NCBI RefSeq assembly: GCF_016786305.1
Contig: NZ_JADWYV010000011.1
Strand: one strand, 5' to 3'
Length of the DNA: 64,000 nt
Source: Pseudofrankia nepalensis
GTDB lineage: Bacteria > Actinomycetota > Actinomycetes > Frankiales > Frankiaceae
The notes beneath the pieces are model-generated. The model was not told the origin of the DNA and did not search any database. It was given only the letters and a program-made list of their open reading frames with translations. A program made the translations under genes and the position numbers. Every line of letters starts with the position of its first letter. Position 1 is the first letter of the stretch. Shown here in pieces: positions 55,329 to 64,000 of the stretch.

Positions 55329-56249
55329 TCATGAACCGTTTCTCTCCAGGGCCTGGTACTCGCGGACCACGGCCTCCAGCGGAGTCGTGGTGATCAGGGG
55401 CTCGAGGACGCCCTCCTGGCCGTCACTGGCCGCCCAGGTGACCGACCAGCGGATCGACAGCGACGCCGGCCAGAACCGGCCGTTCGGAGCCGCCGACGAG
55501 GCATCGCGGTAGACGTAGGAACAGTCCGGCGCGGCGGTCGGCGCCGGCCCGGACGCGTCGAACGTCGGACCCGGGCCGGCGCAGGTGACCGGCGCGGCGC
55601 CGTCACCCGGGTCGAAGACCAACTCCACCGGGGTAGCCGTCACCGTCACCGACAGGCCCAGTGCCTCAGCCGAGCCCGTGACCGCGGTCCACTGGCCCGC
55701 CGGGGCGGCGAACCAGGTCGCCACGTTCACGACCAGGCCCCGGGCGAGGTCCGGCGAGAGCACCGGCTCGGGCAACGGCAACCGACGGCGCACGTCGTCG
55801 ACCGCTGAGGCCCGCACACTCGGCACGTCGGCCAGGGCGAACCACTGCCAGCTCGTGACTGTGCCGTCCTCGCAGATTCGGGCGTAGAGCCGCGACGTCG
55901 ACCCATCCGGCTCTACCCGATCGGCCTCGTGCACCTGGCCGTTCTCGGGAACCACCTGGCCGATCGTGCCGGTTACCGCTGTACTCGGCTGCCACACACA
56001 ACTCGGCACCGGCTCGACGACACCGTCTCCGCCTGCGGGGCTGGGCCCGGCGTTCCCTGCCGAGACCGAGGCGAGAAGCTGCTGCCGGTCCTGGTCGGTC
56101 CTTGCTTCCCCCTCGCCGGCAACGCCCCCGTTGAAGAAGGTGATGGGCCGGTCCGCGCGGGCGGGGCCAGCTGAGAGGGCCACGAGCGCGAAGCTGGCCA
56201 GCACGGTTGTCACGCGGGCTGCGGTCAGCCGGCGGGCCGAGGCGGACAC
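55329..56249 (-). CDS. Secreted protein of the Tad-like cluster
   Basis: 306 aa from GTG 56249, overlapping the lipoprotein stop by 25 bp. Clear signal peptide (VTTVLASFALVALSAGPARA). The mature part has Cys residues in CVWQPSTAV, ICEDGTVTSWQW, VTCAGPGP and DCSYVYRD, suggesting two disulfides, and a C-terminal beta-rich stretch (LSIRWSVTWAASDG). No family certain; similar proteins accompany TadE genes in actinomycetes. Probable cell-wall or extracellular pilus accessory. Confidence 0.65.
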   Translation of the reverse strand: MSASARRLTAARVTTVLASFALVALSAGPARADRPITFFNGGVAGEGEARTDQDRQQLLASVSAGNAGPSPAGGDGVVEPVPSCVWQPSTAVTGTIGQVVPENGQVHEADRVEPDGSTSRLYARICEDGTVTSWQWFALADVPSVRASAVDDVRRRLPLPEPVLSPDLARGLVVNVATWFAAPAGQWTAVTGSAEALGLSVTVTATPVELVFDPGDGAAPVTCAGPGPTFDASGPAPTAAPDCSYVYRDASSAAPNGRFWPASLSIRWSVTWAASDGQEGVLEPLITTTPLEAVVREYQALERNGS

Positions 56250-56827
56250 CGGTTCTCGCCTTCCCAGCTGTCGACGAGTTCGCCGCCGTCGATCTTCCAG
56301 GTGCCATCACCCTGTTCAACCCAGATCAGACGGGTGCGTCCGCTGGCCGGAGTGTTGTTGACGACGATGTCCTTGCCATCCGGCGCGCGGTTGACCCCGT
56401 CGATGACGGTGCCGGTGTCGTAGCCACAGACGGTCGCGGTAGCCCGCCCAGCAGGTGGAGGCGCATCCACGTGGATGTCCTCGATCACGTAGTAGTCGTC
56501 GGCGCTTGGCCGGATGACATAGCCGCGCTCAGCGAGCCACGCGACATCTCCCCGGATGTTGCGAGCCGGCACCGACCCGTCCACATAGACGGCGAGCAGG
56601 GCCTCGACCAGGACTTGGTCGCGTGGGTTGGCCATGGCGGCTCGGTAGGCGTCGTAGTACTGCTTCTGGGCCGCCGTGACGGCGGCGCGGACTTCGGCTG
56701 CGGGGTCCGCCGGTGACGCCGTCGTCGTGCTGCCTGGCTGGCTCGAGACCGGCGGAGGGCTGTCGCCGTCATCCGAGCCGCCGCAGGCACCGGCGGTCAG
56801 ACACATGCCAAGCAGAACCGCCAACAT
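56225..56827 (-). CDS. Lipoprotein, 200 aa
   Basis: Signal sequence and lipobox: MLAVLLGMCLTAGACGGSDD, with Cys at residue 15. After a Ser/Thr/Pro linker comes a compact alpha+beta domain (EVRAAVTAAQKQYYDAYRAA, RTRLIWVEQGDGTWKIDGGE), resembling small secreted immunity- or NTF2-like folds. I chose ATG 56827 because it sits directly before the lipoprotein signal; the frame is open to 57274, but the upstream part runs through tandem operators. The gene precedes the secreted protein in one unit. Confidence 0.7.
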   Translation of the reverse strand: MLAVLLGMCLTAGACGGSDDGDSPPPVSSQPGSTTTASPADPAAEVRAAVTAAQKQYYDAYRAAMANPRDQVLVEALLAVYVDGSVPARNIRGDVAWLAERGYVIRPSADDYYVIEDIHVDAPPPAGRATATVCGYDTGTVIDGVNRAPDGKDIVVNNTPASGRTRLIWVEQGDGTWKIDGGELVDSWEGENRCPPRPAG

Positions 56828-56851
56828 GGCGGTTCGCGTGCGGAGGCGCGA

Positions 56852-56930
56852 TGTCCTGTTGTGGAAATGCGATGGCCACATCTGGTCATTCGCTGTCCGC
56901 ATCTGGACGTTCCGTGTCCTGATGTGGACA
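56852..56930 (-). promoter_or_regulatory. Four tandem palindromic operators, 21-bp spacing
   Basis: 16-bp inverted repeats of the type TGTCC-N6-GGACA start at 56852, 56873, 56894 and 56915, exactly 21 bp (two helical turns) apart. The last, TGTCCTGATGTGGACA, is perfect; the others have one or two changes. They end 25 bp upstream of the lipoprotein ATG, so cooperative binding would control that unit. The GATGTCC half-site also occurs in control region A. Confidence 0.65.
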
Positions 56931-57288
56931 CGACGGCTGTCGACGGCATTCGGCTCGCGGCATTCTGGTCGCGGGCGGGTATGCAACGAGTCCTCCAACA
57001 AGCGCGACTGGGACGCCTCGGCACTGAGACGCTGGAGCCCCGCCGCCGTAGCGGCAGGAGCGGCGAAACCCCAGCCCACCCAGGTTTCCGCCACAAGGCA
57101 GAGCAGCGTAGCCACTCGGCCGGTGGTGGCCGGCCGAGCGTGAACGGCCATCAGGGCGAATCCCGCCCGGGTAGCCAGGAATAATCCTTCGTGAAAGGGT
57201 GGTACCACAGGAATATGCGCTTGAATAGCCGTACGATCCAGCTCTGTGGATAACTTTTGCCGACCGTTGGACACCGTCCGTCACCGGA

Positions 57289-57606
57289 GTGGCGGAGAGC
57301 CCGCGAGGGCCTCACCATGAGCGCATTCGCGGACCGCCGCACAGCCCACCGGGCTGTCCACTCCTCTTCCGCCGGGAGGCGCCTGTGCACGTAGCTGGGC
57401 TCTACCGCCCTGTGCCGCCCGATGCCGGCGCCGACGTTTGCGTGCCGTCCGATGCCGTCCTGGATGGTGCCGGGATCTTCGGTCGCTGGACGTCCCGTGG
57501 CCTGCTGCTCGACCCGTCGGCGCCGCGCCCCGGCCGCCAGCACGCTCATGTCAACGCAGAGATCCGGACGGACGGCTGGATCGACTACCCAGCGTGGCGA
57601 AAGTGA
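57289..57606 (+). CDS. Possible small protein
   Basis: 105-codon frame whose C-terminal part looks protein-like (VAGLYRPVPPDAGADVCVPSD, GLLLDPSAPRPGRQHAHVNA and DGWIDYPAW). The first 30 residues look like translated non-coding DNA. No family recognised. The rest of 56931-57883 is the divergent promoter region of the lipoprotein and DUF2637 units; I see no other gene there. Confidence 0.3.
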   Translation: MAESPRGPHHERIRGPPHSPPGCPLLFRREAPVHVAGLYRPVPPDAGADVCVPSDAVLDGAGIFGRWTSRGLLLDPSAPRPGRQHAHVNAEIRTDGWIDYPAWRK

Positions 57607-57883
57607 TTCGCGCCACACGATTGGAGGTGGGGAGTCTCACCGGAGTTGACATCCCCGCCCGACGCACGGCCCAGCACAGCGACGCGCGGCCTTCCGACGT
57701 CCCGACGCCAAAGACCCGGGGCCGTTAGTGGCCACGTGCATGAGCTGGCGGTCACGTCGCCACCTTCACGTCTCTCCCACCCTCAACCACCTGCCCATGA
57801 CCTCCCGCGGCCGGTGCCAGCTGGCCCTGGCTGGACCGGCCGCGATCTCCCTGGCTCGATCACCACATCACCTGGTAGGCCCC

Positions 57884-59266
57884 ATGACCCTCGCCGCCTC
57901 CGCGCCGCCCGCCCCCGGCGGCGCGTCCTTCCAACCGATCACCCCGCACGCCCCCACCGACCCGATCCGGCCCCCAGCTGCACCCCTCGACGGCCACTCC
58001 CACTGGGCCGCGCTCGACGACCAGGCTGCGGACAGCCGGGGCACCGCCGCGGAACGAGCGCTCCGCCCGGGTAGGCGCTGGTGGCGCGACGGGGACGTCT
58101 GGACCCGGCTCGCCACCGTGGCCGCCGTGCTCACCGTGGCTGGCATCGCCGCCGCCGTCTCCTACAAACACATGCATGGCGTCGCTCTCGAGCACGGCGA
58201 GGACCCCGTCGCCGCCGCGATCATCCCCATCTCAGTGGACGGTCTGATCGTCGCCGCGTCTCTGACGCTGCTCGCCGACAGCCGAGCGGGCCGGCGTCGC
58301 ACCTGGCTGCCCTACACGCTGCTCGTCCTCGGTTCGGCGGCGAGCCTGGCCGCCAACGTCATGCACGCCGAACCCACCCTGGCCGCCCGGATCATCGCCG
58401 CCTGGCCGCCACTCGCCCTGATCGGGGCCTACGAGTTGCTCATGCGGCAGATCCGCGCCACCCGTCCCACCGACGACACCAGGGCCTGGGCGCGTCGACG
58501 CGCCGTCCCGCGCGCAGGCAGCGCGGGTGAACATCCCGCACGGACCGCCATGCCCGGCATCCTCGCGGACGCGCGTCCGACGCCACAGCCGGACGACGGG
58601 CCCACTGACCCAGGCGCGCCTGCTGTAGCCGCGTCGATGGCGGGATCTTCATGGACTGCCTACCAGCCGGCCGGCGGAGACGAGCCCGCCATGGCGGAGC
58701 CCAGTTCGCCGGGCCCGGTGCTGGCCGGTCAGCTGGGCATCCTGAGCGAGGGCGACGCGGGACCGACCCTCGGACGCCGGCCGGACGTCACGGGGCTGGA
58801 AGGCACCTGGTCGCTCCCGTCACCGACCTCGACCGGCGCGCCGGGTGGTGAACCGGCCAGCGCGACCGGTGCCTCCCCGGCGCCGGTATGGATCCCGGAG
58901 ACGGTGCCTGTGCCCGGGCAGCGAGCGCGGACCGCCCCGACACGGGTGACGCCGTCCGACCTGCCGCGCGTCGCTGAACCGGTCGACAGCACGCTCCCGG
59001 CGGCGCCGGTCTCTGGTGATTCGCCGGCCAGCGAAGGATCCGAACCGCCAGCCGGCAGCCAACGCGCCACCGGATCATCGACGCCGCCACGGCGGGCCCG
59101 GTTCGTCAGCAAACGCGCCCGGCTCGCGGCCCTTCTGGCCACCCTCGACCCGGACGACCCGCGCACCGACTACGCCCTCGCCCGCGATCTCGCCCCCATG
59201 TTGAAACTGCACGAGGGCACCGCGCGCCGCTACATCGCCGAACTACGAACCACAACCGCGGCCTGA
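57884..59266 (+). CDS. DUF2637 membrane protein
   Basis: 460 aa from ATG 57884; the frame is open to GTG 57728. Four membrane helices in the N-terminal 200 residues (LATVAAVLTVAGIAAAVSYKH, VAAAIIPISVDGLIVAASLTLL, TWLPYTLLVLGSAASLAANV, IIAAWPPLALIGAYELLM), the DUF2637 pattern found in many actinomycete mobile elements (SpdB-like). A long disordered linker leads to a C-terminal helix-turn-helix (DYALARDLAPMLKLHEGTARRYIAEL). Combined membrane and DNA-binding parts suggest a role in element replication or spread; inference. Confidence 0.75.
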   Translation: MTLAASAPPAPGGASFQPITPHAPTDPIRPPAAPLDGHSHWAALDDQAADSRGTAAERALRPGRRWWRDGDVWTRLATVAAVLTVAGIAAAVSYKHMHGVALEHGEDPVAAAIIPISVDGLIVAASLTLLADSRAGRRRTWLPYTLLVLGSAASLAANVMHAEPTLAARIIAAWPPLALIGAYELLMRQIRATRPTDDTRAWARRRAVPRAGSAGEHPARTAMPGILADARPTPQPDDGPTDPGAPAVAASMAGSSWTAYQPAGGDEPAMAEPSSPGPVLAGQLGILSEGDAGPTLGRRPDVTGLEGTWSLPSPTSTGAPGGEPASATGASPAPVWIPETVPVPGQRARTAPTRVTPSDLPRVAEPVDSTLPAAPVSGDSPASEGSEPPAGSQRATGSSTPPRRARFVSKRARLAALLATLDPDDPRTDYALARDLAPMLKLHEGTARRYIAELRTTTAA

Positions 59267-59387
59267 CCGGGGCGGCCAGGTCTCGCGAACGCCGAACGAA
59301 ACAGCGCTTCGACAGGGGTGATGGCGGTCGGGTTCGGCTTCGCGGTGTGGTCTGCCGGGTGATGGTGATGGCGGTACAACCCTTGTC

Positions 59388-60389
59388 ATGGCGGACCACT
59401 GGGGAGCTGTCCGGCGTTCGGGGCGGCGCTGGTTGCTGGCGGTCGCTGGCCTGGCGGGGCTGGGCGCGGTCATGGCGGTGGTGGCGATCTGGCATCTGCC
59501 GGACCGGATGTACACCGACCAGGCGGCCCAGGCGTCGCTGCAGGGCGGGCTGTTGACCGCGGCCGCGGCGCTGACGGCGGTCGCTGGCGGTCTGATCGCG
59601 TTGGACGAGACCAGGCGGGCGAACGCGAACACCCATGTCCGGGAGTTCTACGTCGAGGCGGTGAAGCTGCTCAACGATCCGGACAACCTCGGTGTCCGCC
59701 TCGCCGGCATCTACGCCCTGGAACGCGTCGCGGTCGACTCCCCGGCGGATCAGCGCACCATCGTCGAGGTCCTGTCTGCCTTCGTCCGCGAGAATGCCAG
59801 CCCGCCGGCGCCAGACCCGGCCGATGCCGCCGCGGGCCGACGGTATGGGACCGACGTGAAGGCGGCGGTGACCGTCCTGGGACGCCTGCCCGCGCGCAGC
59901 CTCGTCCCTCGTGCCGCGTTGAACCTGCTCGGAGGTCTGCCCGACCCGACGGTCATTCCCCGTGCCGACCTCGGCGGCGTCGACCTGCCGAACCTCGTCC
60001 TCATGCGGGCGAACCTCACCGGCGCCTCCCTGACGGGGGCGAACCTGGCCGGTGCCCTGCTGAACTGGACGAATCTGAGTGAATCCATGCTGGTCCAGGT
60101 GAACCTGCGCGGCGCTTTGCTGGAAGGGACGAACCTGACGCGCGTGAGGTTGGACGAGGCCGAGCTGACTGGTGCCTCACTGAAATGGGCGAACCTGACC
60201 GGGGCCATGCTGAACGGGGCGAACCTGACCGACGCGACGCTGACCTCGGCGGACCTGACCCGCGCGACGCTGGACGGGGCGGATCTGAGCCGCGCGCGGG
60301 GCCTGCGACAGACACAGGTGGACGTGGCGGAAGGAAACCCGCGGACCCAACTGCCAGCGGGCATCAACCGGCCGGCATGGTGGACCTGA
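59388..60389 (+). CDS. Membrane-anchored pentapeptide-repeat protein
   Basis: 333 aa. Two N-terminal membrane helices (LLAVAGLAGLGAVMAVVAIW; GLLTAAAALTAVAGGLIAL), a helical domain with FYVEAVKLLNDPDNLGVRLAGIYALERVA, then about 23 A(N/D)LxG-type pentapeptides from residue 190 to 310, forming a right-handed beta-helix. The conserved 'RLAGIYALERVA..S' segment is common to a family of actinomycete and cyanobacterial pentapeptide proteins of unknown role. Convergent with the kinase-WD40 gene. Confidence 0.82.
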   Translation: MADHWGAVRRSGRRWLLAVAGLAGLGAVMAVVAIWHLPDRMYTDQAAQASLQGGLLTAAAALTAVAGGLIALDETRRANANTHVREFYVEAVKLLNDPDNLGVRLAGIYALERVAVDSPADQRTIVEVLSAFVRENASPPAPDPADAAAGRRYGTDVKAAVTVLGRLPARSLVPRAALNLLGGLPDPTVIPRADLGGVDLPNLVLMRANLTGASLTGANLAGALLNWTNLSESMLVQVNLRGALLEGTNLTRVRLDEAELTGASLKWANLTGAMLNGANLTDATLTSADLTRATLDGADLSRARGLRQTQVDVAEGNPRTQLPAGINRPAWWT

Positions 60390-60459
60390 ACAGCGCGCCA
60401 TTGGCGATCATCTGTGAGTCATGGCGCCGTCTGGCTGCTGGGCTGGCGGAGGCGGGAGA

Positions 60460-62733
60460 TCAGTCGACCGCGTCGACATACCAGAGTCGGGCCGTGCCGT
60501 CGACGCCGGTGGCGGTGGCCAGCAGCCGCCCGTCTGGGCTGAACGCCACCGACCTGTGCGAACCGGACACCGCGTCGTCGGGCGTCTCGGTGGGGCCGGT
60601 GAGGGTGGCCAGTGGCTGATCGACGCTGCCGCGGCTGCTGGTGGACCACAACCGGGCGTTGCTGTTGTCGCCGGTGGCCAGCAGCCGCCCGTCCGGACTG
60701 AACATCACTGAGTTGACCGCGCCGGTGTGGCCGGTGAGGGTGGCCAGTGGCCGGTCGAGGGCGCCTCGGCTGCTAGCGCTCCATAGCTGGGCGTTGCCGC
60801 CGTCGCTGGCGGTGGCCAGCAGTCGCCCGTCAGGGCTGAACGTCACATCCAGGATCCAGTCGCCGTAGCCGAGGAGGATGGCTGGCGCCCGATCGACGGT
60901 ACCGCGGCTGCTGGTGTCCCACAGACGAGTGCTGCCAGTGCCGTCCGTGGTGGCCAGCAACCGCCCGTCAGGGCTGAACGCGACGTCGTAGATGCCGTCG
61001 CTGTGGCCGGTGAGGGTGGTCAGCGGCCGAGTGACGTTGCCGCGACTACTGGTGGTCCACAGTTGAACAGTGCCGTCGTAGCTGGCGGTGGCCAGCAGCC
61101 CTCCGTCCGGACTGAACGCCACATTGTCGACCCAGTCGGTGTGGCCGGCGAAGGTGGCCAGTGGCTGAGCGATGCTGCCACGCCTGCTGGTATCCCACAG
61201 CAGGGCGGTGCCGTCGTAGCTGGCGGTGGCCAGCAGCCGCCCGTCAGGGCTGAACGCCGCGTCGTAGACCAGGTCGGTGTGGCCGATCAGGACGGCCAGC
61301 GGCCGGTCGACGCTGCCGCGGCTGCTGGTGTCCCACAGCCGGGCGGTGTGGTCGTCGCTGGCGGTGGCCAGCAATCGCCCATCTGGACTGAACGTGGCCG
61401 CGTTGACCCAGTCGCCGTGGCCGGTGAGGGTAGCCAGCGGCCGGTCGACGCTGCCGCGGCTGCTGGTGTCCCATAGCCGGGCGGTGTGGTCGTCGCTGGC
61501 GGTGGCCAGCAGCACCCCATCCGAACTGAACGCCACCGAGCTGACTGAGCCGTTGTGTCCGATGAGGGTGGCTGCCAGCGGGCCGGTAGCTTGCCCTCCG
61601 CGCAGGAGCACGACCAGTAGGGACGCCGCGGTGACAACGAGCGCCGCAGCGACCAGGAGCAGTTTGCCTCTCCTCGATCGGAGCGCGCCGCGTCGGCGCC
61701 TCGTGCCCGGCGGAAGGCCACCGGCGGCACCGGTACCGGTCGTGGCCGGCGTCGCGAGCAGGGCGTCGGCCGTGGCACGGCGGGGCCTGGCCGAGGAGCC
61801 GGTGGTTCTGGGCGGGATGGTTGGCAGCGAGGGGACCGCGACGTGACGGACGGGGTCGGTCAGCTGCAGTGGTAGGCCGGTGTCGGCCAGCCAGGCCGGA
61901 CCGTAGACGGCCACAGCGGCGGCGGCCAACGCGGCGGCGAAGCTGTCGGCGTCCGGATACCGGTCGGCCGGGTCCTTCGCCAGTGTGCGCAGCACGACGT
62001 CGGTGACCCGCCGGGGTACCCCGTGTACCGGCGGGGGTGGGCTGGTCAGGTGCTGGTGCCACAGCTGCGGCGGCGACAGGGTCGGGTCGAACGGTGGGGC
62101 GCCGGTCAGCAACTGGTAGAGCACCACCCCGAGGGCGTACAGGTCGGTCGCCGGGCTCAACCGGCCACCAGCGATCTGTTCCGGGGCCATGTACAACGGG
62201 GTGCCAGCCCCGTGGGGGGCTCCGGTCACCCCCGACCCGGTGAACATCCGGGCGATGCCGAAGTCGCCGAGCTTCGCCATCCCGGCGGTGTCGAACAGGA
62301 CGTTGGCCATCTTGATGTCGCGGTGCAGGATGCCGCGCTCGTGGGCGTGGGCGAGGCCGGCGGCGATCGCCAGCCCCACCGCGCATATCTCGGGTTGACT
62401 GAGGTCACGCCAGCGGCTGGTCAGGGTGCCGCCGCCGAGCAGCTCCATCACGATCAGGCCGAGCCCGTCGGCTTCCAGATAGTCGTGGACCCGCACGATG
62501 TGCGGATGATCCAGACTGGCCAGCATCTCGGCCTCGGAGGTGAACTCCCCGCCGACCATGGCGGCCTCGGCCGGAATGACCTTGATGGCCACGTCACGTC
62601 GGAGTCGCTTGTGCCGTCCAACGACGACCAGCCCGAACCCGCCTGCCCCCAGCTGGGCGCCGATCTTGTAGCCGGGTAGTGCGGCGGCGACCCGCCCTCG
62701 ATCAATGATCACCTGGCGGAACGCCTCCGCCAC
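60460..62733 (-). CDS. Ser/Thr protein kinase with C-terminal WD40 propeller
   Basis: 757 aa. N-terminal kinase: LGAGGFGLVVVGRH (P-loop), VAIKVI (Lys), ILHRDIKMANVLF (catalytic loop), LGDFGIARMF (DFG), GTPLYMAPEQI, and the ATDLYALGVVLY region. Membrane helix at RGKLLLVAAALVVTAASLLVVLLR, then seven to eight WD40 units, each with GH..V..V.FSPDG.LLATAS.D.TARLW. Eukaryotic-like sensor kinase with an external or cytosolic propeller as the ligand platform. Repeats 2-3 are almost identical in DNA, a sign of recent duplication. Confidence 0.93.
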   Translation of the reverse strand: MAEAFRQVIIDRGRVAAALPGYKIGAQLGAGGFGLVVVGRHKRLRRDVAIKVIPAEAAMVGGEFTSEAEMLASLDHPHIVRVHDYLEADGLGLIVMELLGGGTLTSRWRDLSQPEICAVGLAIAAGLAHAHERGILHRDIKMANVLFDTAGMAKLGDFGIARMFTGSGVTGAPHGAGTPLYMAPEQIAGGRLSPATDLYALGVVLYQLLTGAPPFDPTLSPPQLWHQHLTSPPPPVHGVPRRVTDVVLRTLAKDPADRYPDADSFAAALAAAAVAVYGPAWLADTGLPLQLTDPVRHVAVPSLPTIPPRTTGSSARPRRATADALLATPATTGTGAAGGLPPGTRRRRGALRSRRGKLLLVAAALVVTAASLLVVLLRGGQATGPLAATLIGHNGSVSSVAFSSDGVLLATASDDHTARLWDTSSRGSVDRPLATLTGHGDWVNAATFSPDGRLLATASDDHTARLWDTSSRGSVDRPLAVLIGHTDLVYDAAFSPDGRLLATASYDGTALLWDTSRRGSIAQPLATFAGHTDWVDNVAFSPDGGLLATASYDGTVQLWTTSSRGNVTRPLTTLTGHSDGIYDVAFSPDGRLLATTDGTGSTRLWDTSSRGTVDRAPAILLGYGDWILDVTFSPDGRLLATASDGGNAQLWSASSRGALDRPLATLTGHTGAVNSVMFSPDGRLLATGDNSNARLWSTSSRGSVDQPLATLTGPTETPDDAVSGSHRSVAFSPDGRLLATATGVDGTARLWYVDAVD

Positions 62734-63361
62734 GCAAACAGCTCACATGGCCGCATCATGCCGACCCCCGTACCCCCTGCGGCCGGTCCGGCATCACCCG
62801 GCCGCGTTTCCTATCAGAAGCAGCATTGTCACAGGAACCGACGGAAGACGACCACGACTCCCCGGACAGGCCGTCGTCCCGGCGAGGTTGACCGTGCCGG
62901 GTCGACAGGGTTCGGTGACGGCTGGCGAGCCCCCTGACCTCGCGTACTGGCCCAACCCGCGGCTGAGATGGCGCGCACACAGGCGGGCCCATGGGAGCTG
63001 GCCTGCCTCGCGGTGGGTTGGTTTCGGCTGAGCGGCTCGGCCCGGCTGGCGCTTTGACGTCGTGGGCCGCGATGTCGTCTGGGATGCGCCGATGGCCGCG
63101 CCGCTCGTCGCGAGGTGGTTCGCGATGACGTTCGCGAGGGCCTCGGCGATGACAGCCGGGGGCAGCGTCGGGTTTTTCGGTGCCTGTGCCGTCCGGATGT
63201 GGGCCGGGCGGGTGCCGTCCTGGCGTGCGCGGAGGCGGCGGCGACATGGCGTGGCTCGACCCCAACCCGGTCCCTCGAGCACGGTCACGACGACCCGTCG
63301 CCTGGGCTGGCCGTCGGTCCCACGAGACGGAACCGGCCCGGCCTGGCGAGGCGGGCCGGCG
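62734..63361 (+). promoter_or_regulatory. Intergenic region before the relaxase; repeats related to control regions A-C
   Basis: About 630 bp between divergent genes. GAT elements at 63071 and 63083, and at 63124, 63136 (GAG) and 63148, are 12 bp apart, and CGCGATGACGTTCGCGAGGG at 63121-63140 matches 17 of 20 bases of control region B in the minus sense. Also a short frame (63246-63365) whose TGA overlaps the relaxase ATG. An oriT could lie here, but I cannot identify its nick site. Confidence 0.4.
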
Positions 63362-64000
63362 ATGATCGCGACGGCGAAGGTATTGCGGGTCCAGGCCCGG
63401 GACACAGGGGAGGTCGCGAAGGCGGCGCGGGCGGTCGTGCACTACGTGCAGGGCGGGCAGGCGCCGTCGGTCGACCCGTTGGCGCGGTACTTCGGCCGAG
63501 GACGAGCGCGTGGGTCGGCGGCCGAGTTGGTGGGGCTACGGGGTGAGGTACCGGCGTTGGCGCTGGAGCGGCTGCTGCGGGGCGAGCACGCGGTCACGGG
63601 CCGGCCGTTGCTGGCGGCAGCCGGTTCGGCTGGCCGGGTGATCCGCCTATCCGTGTCAGCCGACGCGGCTGCTCGGGAAGCGGTCGCCATCGCCGGGCCT
63701 GATGATCTGTTGACGTTGGCACAGGCGTCCGAGGTAGCCGGCGTGAGCGCGGCCTACCTGCGCCTTCTCGTCAGCCGTAGCGCCGAAGCGCGGGCGGCGG
63801 CGCCGGCCGACGCGGCCACGCAGGCAGGCATTCCCGACCCCGGCGACGAGGCCGCGCGCACGGGCGACGGACTACTACGCGGGTCGGCGGACCAGTTGAC
63901 GGGAGTGCGGGGGCGGCGGGGGTGGCTGGTGCGGCGGGGCGAGTTGGAGCGGTGGTGTGTGGCGCGGACGCCGCCGGCGACGGTGCTTGGCTATGACGTG
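63362..64000 (+). CDS. MobF-type relaxase, N-terminal part (cut by window end)
   Basis: 213 codons open to the window end. The segment VVHYVQGGQAPSVDPLARYFGRGRARGSAAELVGLRGEVPALALERLLRGEHAVTGRPLL, cited by its ends at residues 26 and 85, follows the N-terminal pattern of TrwC/TraI relaxases (GxGA..LGLxGEV...L..LL.G..P.TG..L). Typically two or three adjacent tyrosines lie in this N-terminal stretch; only one (HYVQG) is seen, so the assignment of the catalytic Tyr is open. The following segment has a helix-turn-helix-like insert (TLAQASEVAGVSAAYLRLLV). ATG overlaps the small upstream frame; an in-frame ATG also exists at 63197. Confidence 0.7.
   Translation, partial: MIATAKVLRVQARDTGEVAKAARAVVHYVQGGQAPSVDPLARYFGRGRARGSAAELVGLRGEVPALALERLLRGEHAVTGRPLLAAAGSAGRVIRLSVSADAAAREAVAIAGPDDLLTLAQASEVAGVSAAYLRLLVSRSAEARAAAPADAATQAGIPDPGDEAARTGDGLLRGSADQLTGVRGRRGWLVRRGELERWCVARTPPATVLGYDV

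Noticed and set aside
1..64000. tRNA and rRNA genes
   Set aside because: No cloverleaf with GGTTCGAATCC-type T arm or rRNA signature was noticed on either strand; a dedicated tRNA search was not possible.

Overview
The window is very GC-rich, with strongly GC-biased third codon positions and many GTG starts. Its gene families are typical of filamentous Actinomycetota: XRE-DUF5753/DUF397 pairs, DUF6879, DUF2637, a LysM-BTAD protein, Tad-like pilus genes and Ser/Thr kinase-WD40 proteins. A Frankia-like organism is my best guess; it is inferred from gene content, not tested. The gene set looks like an integrated conjugative element or large plasmid: leftward type IV secretion (T4SS) genes occupy the left 15.5 kb and a MobF-type relaxase gene begins at the right edge. 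A large type I-E CRISPR-Cas locus and a Tad-like pilus operon lie between them.

Layout. 1-15.5 kb (minus): coupling protein (TraD/VirD4-like, cut by the window edge), an unknown protein, VirB4-like ATPase, a frameshifted SCO6880/PrgI-like protein, TrbL/VirB6-like, a small membrane protein, TrbC/VirB2-like, an XRE regulator, an unknown protein and a resolvase-like protein. 3.5-5.7 kb: a plus-strand island of unknown genes and remnants. 15.6-18.2 kb: divergent ATPase / XRE-DUF397-DUF6879 regulatory cluster; the DUF6879 gene is broken. 18.4-25.2 kb: CRISPR array 1/2, read leftward and split by an IS3-family insertion inside a repeat. 25.3-34.9 kb: cas3, cse1, cse2, cas7, cas5, cas6e, cas1, cas2 (plus). 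34.9-38.5 kb: array 3, read rightward. 38.5-43.7 kb: a three-gene recombinase cluster and a membrane NACHT ATPase. 43.7-45.5 kb: array 4. 45.6-56.8 kb (minus): Tad-like pilus operon plus secreted proteins. 57.9-62.7 kb: DUF2637, pentapeptide-repeat and kinase-WD40 proteins. 63.4-64 kb: relaxase start. About 10.5 kb of the window is CRISPR array, with roughly 170 visible repeats; three 100-N gaps fall inside arrays.

How the genes work together. The CRISPR locus is complete for interference (Cas3 + Cascade) and adaptation (Cas1-Cas2), and it has arrays on both sides of the cas genes. The leader of array 1/2 is co-linear with the 3' end of cas2, where the leader of array 3 lies. In the cas3-cse1 gap two degenerate CRISPR repeats flank a 20-nt pseudo-spacer that matches, at 17 of 20 positions and next to an AAT PAM-like triplet, a site abutting the predicted -35 of the cse1 promoter. 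Two of the three mismatches are at positions 6 and 18, which type I-E Cascade does not read. This looks like a crRNA-like autorepressor of the Cascade operon and is the most interesting object here. Three T4SS transcription starts share a palindrome plus 12-bp-phased repeats, and a related block lies before the relaxase, suggesting one regulator for the conjugation module.
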